From: an uncultured Eubacteriales bacterium
GTDB taxonomy: Bacteria > Bacillota > Clostridia > Oscillospirales > Acutalibacteraceae
NCBI GenBank assembly: GCA_934501135.1
Contig: CAKSUE010000031.1
Coordinates: 1-7,526 of the forward strand
Reading direction: 5' to 3'
DNA: 7,526 nt
Part shown: positions 1 to 5,235 of the stretch, piece by piece
How the letters are laid out: the number at the start of each line of letters is the position of its first letter
Position numbering within the stretch: position 1 is the first letter of the stretch
Program-made: the position numbers and the translations under genes
The notes under the pieces: generated by a model
What the model was told of the DNA's origin: nothing
The model's input: only the letters and a program-made list of their open reading frames with translations
Databases searched by the model: none

Positions 1-1
1 G

Positions 2-106
2 CGTATGCTTAAACGTGGCAAAAGCTCTCTTATCGAAATTGCCGAAGATACGGATCTGCCTTTAGACACTATCAAAAAGATTCAGGCTGAAATGCAGGCT
101 GTATAA
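2..106 (+). CDS. Rpn-family PD-(D/E)XK nuclease/transposase, C-terminal fragment (cut by window edge)
   Basis: An open frame enters from the left edge and ends at TAA 104-106, giving 34 residues that include MLKRGKSSLIEIAEDTDLPL and end in QAEMQAV. This charged, helical tail (a 'MLKRG..., IAEDTDLP...I' helix-turn-helix-like pattern) is typical of the C-terminus of Rpn recombination-promoting nucleases / PD-(D/E)XK transposases, which are multicopy in Selenomonas-like genomes. The catalytic domain would lie left of the window and is not visible. It runs towards the minus-strand polysaccharide operon and is followed 19 bases later by a strong terminator. Its base composition is richer in GC than the operon. 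The family call rests on recognition of the tail only, so it is moderate; the reading frame itself is clear. Confidence 0.6.
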   Translation, partial: RMLKRGKSSLIEIAEDTDLPLDTIKKIQAEMQAV

Positions 107-125
107 AATGATCTAGTACTCTCAC

Positions 126-153
126 GCCGCACGCTCCGCGTGCGGCTTTTTTT
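126..153 (+). terminator. Rho-independent terminator after the Rpn-family gene
   Basis: A perfect 9-base-pair stem, GCCGCACGC / GCGTGCGGC, closes a TCC loop and is followed directly by seven T (147-153). Position and orientation fit termination of the plus-strand gene ending at 106. On the other strand there is no T run, so it is probably one-directional. Confidence 0.93.
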
Positions 154-189
154 ATGCTAACATATCCATTTCTTTAGGCAAGCTAAACT

Positions 190-228
190 TACTCCATTAC
201 GTACTCCACTTACTCCACTTGCTCCAGT
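190..228. repeat. 9-base TCC-rich repeat cluster, left arm of a long inverted repeat
   Basis: One unit TACTCCATT (190-198) is followed, after three bases, by three contiguous 9-base units: TACTCCACT (202-210), TACTCCACT (211-219) and TGCTCCAGT (220-228). Bases 213-228 are the exact reverse complement of 417-432, so this cluster and the one at 408-434 form a 16-base perfect inverted repeat separated by 188 bases. Confidence 0.8.
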
Positions 229-308
229 AGTTTCGACTAAATCAAAAAAATCTGCACCACTATGCCTTATATATATTCCTATAAATAAAGTCTTCGTAAG
301 GAGAGAAA

Positions 309-334
309 AGCGTAAAATAAAGCCATTTTACGCT
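309..334. repeat. Perfect AT-rich palindrome (10-bp stem, 6-base loop)
   Basis: AGCGTAAAAT (309-318) and ATTTTACGCT (325-334) are exact reverse complements around the loop AAAGCC. On the minus strand the stem is followed by a short T-rich tract (four T, partly in the stem), so it could be a weak or back-up terminator for the operon that ends at 541. It could equally be an operator-like or decayed mobile-element site. Confidence 0.7.
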
Positions 335-402
335 ATAATTCTACCTTTTTATTTATGATATATTAAAACTGATTAGCTCCGTCTTTTTTACTAAAACAGC
401 CT

Positions 403-448
403 AAAAAAGTGGAGTAACTGGAGCAAGTGGAGCAAAACGCTCCACTTG
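403..448 (-). terminator. Candidate operon terminator within the GGAG repeat cluster
   Basis: Three 9-base units (AGTGGAGTA 408-416, ACTGGAGCA 417-425, AGTGGAGCA 426-434) are followed by the inverted copy. CAAGTGGAGC (424-433) pairs perfectly with GCTCCACTTG (439-448) around a 5-base loop. On the minus strand an alternative stem pairs AAGTGGAG (447-440) with CTCCACTT (414-407), running straight into six T (408-403). That layout could stop transcription coming from the acetyltransferase gene, 93 bases upstream. The loop of this alternative is long and the two folds compete, so the terminator role is an inference; the repeats and the 10-bp hairpin are plain in the sequence. Confidence 0.4.
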
Positions 449-540
449 GGGAAGATTAGTATTTCTACGTTATAGAGAATTGAATACTATTTTGGAAATT
501 TTCATCAAATTATATACAAGAATCACCATACAGCATCATC

Positions 541-1052
541 TCAAACTTTTCTGTTGATATATCCTTCTGTAGCATTCTCCCTATGCTTGATAATACACGG
601 ATTGCCAAACACGACAGAATGGCTCGGCACGTCACAATTTACATAGCTATTAGGCGCGATTAAAACATCATCTCCAATAGTGATATTACCAACTATTGCT
701 GCATTTATCCCAATCCAAACTTCATTGCCAATAACGGGCGCGCCGCGTCTACCCCCCGATTCGTTTGTCCAATGAGCACACCACGATGAATGTTGATGTT
801 TTTGCCCAAGATTGCTTTTGGATTAATCGTAATGTTATAGGCATGACCTATGTATAAGCCTTCTCCGATTTGCGTAGTCCTTGATATTTCAATGTGACGA
901 ATTTCTTTGAGCAATCTAAAAATCACTTTGTAAAGAACCCGCAATGGAAAAAAGTTAGTGCTCTGAACCTTTCTAAAGTACTTTTGAAAAGCTGGCATGT
1001 CTGAAGCATTTGGATAACGTTTGTAATCTTGTTGTAAAATGTTTTTAGTCAT
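541..1052 (-). pseudogene. Serine-acetyltransferase-like hexapeptide O-acetyltransferase, frameshifted
   Basis: The gene starts at ATG 1052 with an ideal site (GGAGG, then TACATA, then ATG). It encodes a CysE-like left-handed beta-helix acetyltransferase that would be 170 residues long when whole. Residues 62-98 carry hexapeptide repeats with the two expected histidines (GHAYNITIN, H70; INIHRGVLIG, H89). At the G run (C752-C757 on the plus strand) the frame slips after Asn-Arg-Gly. As written it ends at a stop at 705-707 after 115 residues. Adding one G restores ...GRRGAPVIGNEVWIG... (typical family order NRGxRxGxPxIGN) and continues without stops through GNPCIIKHRENATEGYI to TGA at 541. Such short homologues in polysaccharide clusters probably acetylate a sugar rather than serine; the substrate is not readable here. 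The break could be real, phase-variable or a homopolymer sequencing error. Confidence 0.88.
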
Positions 1053-1297
1053 TATGTACCTCCAGATTGTGTGCTATTATTTATCTGCCACAGTATGAAC
1101 ATCGAAACTATCAAAATAAAAGCAGTACTGCCAAGCTGATAAATGTAAAAACTACTAAAACAAAGAAGAATTCTAGCAAAACAAGATATTAATTTGCTTT
1201 TCTTTAGGAATTTGGGTTGACAAAATACAGAAATTTCCGTGCCACTGTGGCTAAAACACCGTTTCTGTGTGGCAGTTTTACCGTGTAAACGTGGCAA
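1053..1297 (-). other. Structured intergenic stretch with a doubtful 81-codon open frame
   Basis: A minus-strand frame runs from a TTG at 1297 to TAA 1054-1052 and overlaps the acetyltransferase ATG by one base (TAATG). The product would be 81 residues: a basic, cysteine- and histidine-rich first half with no family resemblance, then a hydrophobic stretch ending FILIVSMFILWQINNSTQ. The start is a poor TTG without a clear ribosome site, and it overlaps the end of the 46-codon gene in another frame. I think it is not a gene. More likely the region is a degenerate remnant of a deleted gene plus an inserted structured repeat. The hydrophobic tail could be the end of a lost membrane protein; that is only a possibility. 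Confidence 0.35.
1240..1296. repeat. Nested imperfect hairpin (possible dispersed repeat element)
   Basis: TGCCAC (1240-1245) pairs with GTGGCA (1291-1296), enclosing GGCTAAAAC (1249-1257) that pairs, with one bulge, with GTTTTACC (1275-1282). The interior also contains another TGGCAG/TGCCAC copy, and GCCACTGTGGC (1241-1251) is a self-complementary 11-mer. The structure spans the stop of the cut-short 46-codon frame, which would fit an insertion or repeat that ended that gene. The boundaries of any larger element cannot be seen from one copy. Confidence 0.45.
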
Positions 1298-1418
1298 CTC
1301 GTCCGTAATATACAGGGTATATTATTTCTTTAAAATAAGTTAGCATTGGCAATGTATTATTTTCATCACCGAAAGTAATATTGAAATTAGCGAATTGCAT
1401 TGTTTTATGTTCAGTCAT
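1278..1418 (-). CDS. Small unknown protein of 46 residues, probably the start of a truncated gene
   Basis: ATG at 1418 follows AAGGAG by nine bases, a good ribosome site, and lies 23 bases downstream of the ATP-grasp stop at 1442, so it belongs to the operon. The product begins MTEHKTMQFANFNITFGDEN, includes LPMLTYFKEIIYPVYYG and ends GRVATFTR before TAA at 1278-1280. Codon use and the amphipathic, globular-looking sequence up to about residue 40 look like a real protein, but the last six residues come from the structured repeat that starts near 1300. It reads like the N-terminus of a longer protein whose remainder was lost. I do not recognise the family, and no function can be assigned. It could also be a genuine short peptide. 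Confidence 0.6.
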   Translation of the reverse strand: MTEHKTMQFANFNITFGDENNTLPMLTYFKEIIYPVYYGRVATFTR

Positions 1419-1441
1419 TCTTTTCAACTCCTTGCTTATCA

Positions 1442-2575
1442 CTAAATTTTAAATCTAAACGGGAACTTGCCTCTTTTAGATTTTAAGAAAAGTAAAATAT
1501 CTTCAGTATCATCCCCAAAAGCTCCTTTTCCCCAAGCCATTTGAGGTAACCATATACTACCACCATTTAAATTAAGTTCGATTAAAACAACATCACCATC
1601 TTCGTTAATTGTAAAATCAAAATTAATACAACCAATTTGCGGTATCATAGCGTGTAGTTCTTTCGATTTTTCAATTACTTTTCTCACTAAGGGAATCTTA
1701 TATCCCTTAAACTCTACATTGCTATCAGGATGAATGTAAAATTTATCATTAAATTCAGTAGTTGCATAATCTAATAAATCACCATCATCTGAAATGCCGA
1801 TAAAGATTCCACCAGCATGTGCATTATCTAAGAAGTTCTTTCCTCTACCAATTCGCATAATGACAGGTGTGTGATGAATCTCTCCACTAGGAGCTATATA
1901 ACTAATTATTCTAAATGTGTTTACCGATTCTGGGTGCAAATCCTTTACAGATTTATGACATTGGATACATTCCTGTACTACAAAATCCGTCCCTATGTTA
2001 TCTGTAATATTTAATACTTTCTTGTCAGAGATTACGTCTTTTCCATTATGACAATCAAGCAATTGACAGCCTTGTCCAGAGCAAGAGTCTACAGTTGGTT
2101 TTATAAAACATACGCCTGTATCATTCAATATAGCTGCAGCCTTTTCTTTGTTTATTATCCTCAAATTTTCATCTCTGATAATACCATTTGCACAAGAAAA
2201 TTTCACCTTAGGCATTTTTACAATATTATTGTTAAACAATAACTGTGTTATGTTTTTATCAGCTAACGCATACGTGTATTTATCAGAATTCATTAAACTC
2301 TCATATTCCGGGATGAACAACAACTCAGGAAAGTACTTTTTATCAAACTTTCCTGTCATAGCATAGAAATGCCTATGCCAAGTGTAAGGCACCTTAGCTC
2401 CATAAAATTTAAGATAAAATGCATCTATTTCATTTTTCTGCTCTTTAGATAAAGTAACTTTAGAGTAAATTTCTACGCGACGTGGATCTTGAAATTTTTT
2501 TATTTCACTTCTTCTGGCAAGATAATATTGTAATGAAGTCCTAAAACGGTTAAATATTTCCCTTTTTATAGACAT
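1442..2575 (-). CDS. Sugar-transfer-associated ATP-grasp protein (ATPgrasp_ST family)
   Basis: This 377-residue soluble protein has the ATP-grasp layout: a helical N-terminal part (about 1-100), a nucleotide-binding lysine in CFIKP (K159), a glycine loop SGQG (166-169), the hinge VVQECI (199-204), the family-typical PESVNTFRI (215-223), a conserved NAHAGG (251-256) and the metal-binding acid block with D320 and IELNLNGG (332-339; E333, N335). It is expected to use ATP to activate a carboxylate and ligate it to an amine or similar acceptor, probably modifying a sugar or precursor of the polysaccharide in the cytoplasm; the true substrate is unknown for this family. The start has AGGAGG spaced eight bases from ATG and overlaps the flippase stop by one base (TAATG), implying translational coupling. 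Unusual is a group of cysteines (165, 170, 175, 203, 206) around the active site. Confidence 0.87.
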   Translation of the reverse strand: MSIKREIFNRFRTSLQYYLARRSEIKKFQDPRRVEIYSKVTLSKEQKNEIDAFYLKFYGAKVPYTWHRHFYAMTGKFDKKYFPELLFIPEYESLMNSDKYTYALADKNITQLLFNNNIVKMPKVKFSCANGIIRDENLRIINKEKAAAILNDTGVCFIKPTVDSCSGQGCQLLDCHNGKDVISDKKVLNITDNIGTDFVVQECIQCHKSVKDLHPESVNTFRIISYIAPSGEIHHTPVIMRIGRGKNFLDNAHAGGIFIGISDDGDLLDYATTEFNDKFYIHPDSNVEFKGYKIPLVRKVIEKSKELHAMIPQIGCINFDFTINEDGDVVLIELNLNGGSIWLPQMAWGKGAFGDDTEDILLFLKSKRGKFPFRFKI

Positions 2576-4086
2576 TATTTTATCCTCCTACTATTAATCG
2601 CAGACATTATTTTGTTAAAAATTCGATATGTATATTCTCTGAAAAATAATATGTTTAATATTATAATGACTATAAGCCAAATTAAAACATTAACAGTTGC
2701 TAATTCAATCCATTCTAAAATTCCGTCACACTGAATAGGTATAAAAGATGAGATAACTAGGCTAATAATTATAATAAGGATATCTGACATCATGTATTTA
2801 AGAAATCTTTTGCCATCAATCTTAAGCAAATTTTTTGCATTATAATTTACCATATAAAATAGCTGATAAATCATCGCTATCATAGTTCCCAGCACAGCAC
2901 CTCTTAACCCAAATAGCTTTACACCAACAACAGTTAACGCAATATTGATAATGGTAGCAATTATATAATTGTTTTGAGTCTGCTTATAATGCCCAGCAAT
3001 AAGTATCATTATGTTATAAGGCAATCTAATAGCTCGAAAAAAATAAGCGAACACAAATAACAACGCAAATTCAGTCTGCATATAATCAACATCATTTATT
3101 CCATGCGTATAAATCATTACAAACGGTACAATTAGGCATGCTGTACATCCGAATAAAAAAACAGATGTATTATGAACCACCCATTCCAAAAAGCCAAATA
3201 CATTTCTTAATTCTTCTATTTTTTCTTTAGCTAATAGATTTCCCATTAATGTTTCAATACCCTGTGTTAAAGAAACATATAAATTCAAAACTCCCAAAAC
3301 AACTAAATAATAGACTGAATAAATAGACACATTTTCAAGTTTATCAAAAATAGTGAGAACAATAATTCCTGTACTATTTAGAACAACTAATGCTATATGC
3401 TGTGCTATACCATTCCATTTTTGTTTTATCGGTTCTGTATCATAATGTATATTTCGATTTAACGAATATTTTTTTCTGACGTAAAAATGTATCAATACAG
3501 GCTGCAAAAAGAAAATAAATGAAGTCATTCCATAAACGACCTGCACTGAACAATCTAACGCAATAAGGATATAGCAAGCCATAGTATTAGTGATCATCGC
3601 TATAGTCAGTGTAATATACTGTATATATGCCTTCTGATCAGAAATAAGCAGTATACGATTAACCATCCCGAAGAAATACTGCGCAAATAAACGAACGGAA
3701 ATAACAATAATTAACGATGAAGTAAAAATAAACCCAAAGCTTTGTTTTACAAGTAACGGATAGAAAAAAAACATTACTATAACATACAAAGCTAAGATAT
3801 AACCCAATTTTCTAAAAAATCTATCTGCTGAAGTAATTACTTTACTGATACCAATAATATCATTATCCGCTAGAGGTTTGTATAATGATGACTGTACTAC
3901 AGCACCTACCCCTAACTCCAGAAAAGCTATCATCCCCAAAAACTGTGTTATAGAATTAACCAAACCATTAACCGCGGTACCAAAATGACTTAATATCAAC
4001 CGTGGAAGAATAAAGCCACAGATAATGGTGGTAACTTGGTATATTAAAGGAGAAATCGAATTATAAAATAATATTTTATTCTGCAT
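2575..4086 (-). CDS. wzx: Wzx-type polysaccharide repeat-unit flippase
   Basis: This very hydrophobic protein of 503 residues has about 12-14 predicted membrane helices and no cytoplasmic domain, the usual size for the MATE-like Wzx/RfbX family. It moves lipid-linked repeat units from the inner to the outer face of the cytoplasmic membrane. The N-terminal block at residues 36-72 (starting GTAVNGLV, containing LELGVGAVVQSSLYKPL) is characteristic of Firmicutes polysaccharide flippases. An in-frame upstream ATG exists at 4101 but has no ribosome site. The ATG at 4086 has GAGG five bases before it (4092-4095) and gives MQNKILFYNS, so I chose it. It begins 18 bases after the TupA-like gene and ends overlapping the next ATP-grasp gene by one base. 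Polymerase and glycosyltransferase genes upstream support a Wzx/Wzy pathway. Confidence 0.9.
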   Translation of the reverse strand: MQNKILFYNSISPLIYQVTTIICGFILPRLILSHFGTAVNGLVNSITQFLGMIAFLELGVGAVVQSSLYKPLADNDIIGISKVITSADRFFRKLGYILALYVIVMFFFYPLLVKQSFGFIFTSSLIIVISVRLFAQYFFGMVNRILLISDQKAYIQYITLTIAMITNTMACYILIALDCSVQVVYGMTSFIFFLQPVLIHFYVRKKYSLNRNIHYDTEPIKQKWNGIAQHIALVVLNSTGIIVLTIFDKLENVSIYSVYYLVVLGVLNLYVSLTQGIETLMGNLLAKEKIEELRNVFGFLEWVVHNTSVFLFGCTACLIVPFVMIYTHGINDVDYMQTEFALLFVFAYFFRAIRLPYNIMILIAGHYKQTQNNYIIATIINIALTVVGVKLFGLRGAVLGTMIAMIYQLFYMVNYNAKNLLKIDGKRFLKYMMSDILIIIISLVISSFIPIQCDGILEWIELATVNVLIWLIVIIILNILFFREYTYRIFNKIMSAINSRRIK

Positions 4087-4104
4087 TATATCCTCATACA
4101 TGCA

Positions 4105-5025
4105 TTATTTAATCGGCAACTTAATCAAACTACCCAAAAACTCATCTGCATCTCCACAAAACTGATTATAACCAGAGCCATCAAAGAAAGTTAACTCGCC
4201 AAAGTATAGCCTGTTATTCGTGAAGTACCAGTCTACTCTAACATGAATTAAATTTTTCGATAATAAGCTAGATAAATGCAGCATTTCTTCTAAAAATGCC
4301 GGTTTAGGCATTATCTCGTCACTTTTTGGCAAATCATACTGTTCAATATCAGTTTTATTCCAAAACTCATCATAACAATCTTGAGTATGATTACCGTTAA
4401 ATCTTCCCATATGAACTTCTATTATTTTAGGTTCTCCATGAAAGCAAAGAACTTTATAATCGGACAATTCTTCTTTTCCTTCATCTGACATGTATTTTTC
4501 AGCAATAATTCTACGCTTTACATTCTTATAAGGCCATTCACGACAAGTCAGATAATAATCCTGTTTTAAGCCTTTCTGCAATTCAGCTTTAACCTTTGCT
4601 ACATCAAGCTTGCTCTTATCCTTGCATATACACATTCCTAATCCTGAATTGTGATTGCACTTAAGTACAAATTGATTCGGCAAAGAGTCGAAATCTATGT
4701 CATCTGGATTATCCCAAACACCTAACAAAGGAATAAGATACTCTTCACCTATCGTGTCTGCAATATACTGACGCACTGCGTACTTATCTACCATCATAGT
4801 GTATTCAGGTTTTCGATCATGCAGCTTAAGCCACTGAAGCTTTTCGTTAAAGGTCTTAGGAGATGCTAAGTTTAATTCTTTTCCCATGCATGCTTTGTAT
4901 TTACGATACAAAAAAGTTTCATCATCTAGACCATCAAACCTCCCACGATTTGCCAAATATATCCATCTAAAATCCGAATCGTATAAAAATCTAACTCCAT
5001 TAATAATCTTACTAAAACAACTCAT
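4105..5025 (-). CDS. TupA-like ATP-grasp protein of a polysaccharide cluster
   Basis: The 306-residue product matches the TupA-like ATP-grasp family often found in capsule and teichuronic-acid-type clusters and often misnamed glycosyltransferase. Visible hallmarks are SPKTFNEKLQWLK (55-67), DKYAVR (80-85), the lysine strand FVLKCNHNSG (119-128, K122), IIAEKY (173-178), DYKVLCFHGEPK (189-200), RVDWY (263-267) and the acidic GELTFFDGSG (276-285, with E277 as probable metal ligand). It probably ligates an amino acid or amine to a carboxylated sugar, by analogy with TupA, which links glutamate chains in teichuronopeptide; the actual substrates are unknown. The start is backed by AGGAGG seven bases before ATG. 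The first bases overlap the remnant of a deleted glycosyltransferase, so this gene now uses a ribosome site lying inside that remnant. Confidence 0.87.
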   Translation of the reverse strand: MSCFSKIINGVRFLYDSDFRWIYLANRGRFDGLDDETFLYRKYKACMGKELNLASPKTFNEKLQWLKLHDRKPEYTMMVDKYAVRQYIADTIGEEYLIPLLGVWDNPDDIDFDSLPNQFVLKCNHNSGLGMCICKDKSKLDVAKVKAELQKGLKQDYYLTCREWPYKNVKRRIIAEKYMSDEGKEELSDYKVLCFHGEPKIIEVHMGRFNGNHTQDCYDEFWNKTDIEQYDLPKSDEIMPKPAFLEEMLHLSSLLSKNLIHVRVDWYFTNNRLYFGELTFFDGSGYNQFCGDADEFLGSLIKLPIK

Positions 5026-5134
5026 TTTTTACCTCCTCTTCCATAGCAGTTAATTCTTTTGCTAAGTTATAGACCATATTTTCAGCTCCACCTATTCCGA
5101 GCTGATTTATTAATAATAAGATTCGCTGTTTCAT
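5012..5134 (-). pseudogene. GT4 glycosyltransferase, N-terminal remnant (40 codons)
   Basis: ATG at 5134 has GGAG seven bases upstream and opens MKQRILLLINQLGIGGAENM, followed by VYNLAKELTAMEEEVKN. This is the first beta strand, the donor/acceptor glycine loop (GIGGAE) and first helix of a GT-B family 4 glycosyltransferase; whole members have about 350-400 residues. The frame then runs into the start of the TupA-like gene and stops at TAG 5012-5014, 14 bases inside it. Everything after roughly residue 32 is missing, so a deletion probably fused the gene start to the TupA-like gene. The intact glycosyltransferase at 6308-7423 has the same type of opening (SCMNAGGAE) but is not a copy. The short peptide is unlikely to act as an enzyme; translation through it may couple to the next start. 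The 101 bases upstream (5135-5235) are very AT-rich and show no gene or clear promoter. Confidence 0.8.
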
Positions 5135-5235
5135 TTTATTGCTCCATGTCAAATGTAAAATTTTCTATAATAAACTATAAATATTATTTTTATAATGATT
5201 ATATAAAACTAGCATCTCTATTAATTCCAACTCAT

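Larger units (their letters stand above)
154..540. other. Gene-free region between convergent transcription units
   Basis: No convincing gene is seen on either strand over about 390 bases. The stretch is AT-rich and contains two opposed clusters of 9-base TCC/GGA repeats (190-228 and 408-448), a perfect AT-rich palindrome (309-334) and a hairpin with a T run on the minus strand (403-448). Bases 395-475 on the plus strand form a start-less open frame reading ...KWSNWSKWSKTLHLGKIS... up to TAG 473-475. It could be the remnant of a protein C-terminus, but may simply be the repeat read in one frame. It separates the plus-strand Rpn gene from the minus-strand operon end. Confidence 0.6.

Noticed and set aside
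190..448. CRISPR array
   Set aside because: The repeats are 9 bases long, contiguous or nearly so, lack unique spacers of regular length, and no cas genes are nearby.
395..475. Plus-strand frame KWSNWSKWSK... as a gene
   Set aside because: It has a stop just upstream, no start codon and only 26 codons; at most a remnant of a C-terminus.
1052..1297. 81-codon minus-strand frame as a real gene
   Set aside because: TTG start without a clear ribosome site, overlap with the end of the better-supported 46-codon gene, repeat-derived first half and no recognisable family. Listed as a doubtful stretch rather than a gene.
2048..2242. 64-codon plus-strand open frame
   Set aside because: It lies wholly antisense inside the ATPgrasp_ST gene, whose motifs are intact; no ribosome site or family resemblance.
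2148..2366. 72-codon plus-strand open frame
   Set aside because: It is antisense to the same ATP-grasp gene and overlaps the other shadow frame; composition is that of a reverse-complement artefact.
4087..4101. Flippase start at the upstream ATG (4101)
   Set aside because: No Shine-Dalgarno sequence precedes it, while GAGG sits five bases before the in-frame ATG at 4086, which also gives the usual short N-terminus of the family.
5135..5235. Internal promoter (TATAAT-like string near 5195) ahead of the glycosyltransferase remnant
   Set aside because: The stretch is so AT-rich that such strings are expected, and no acceptable -35 element lies at 16-18 bases.
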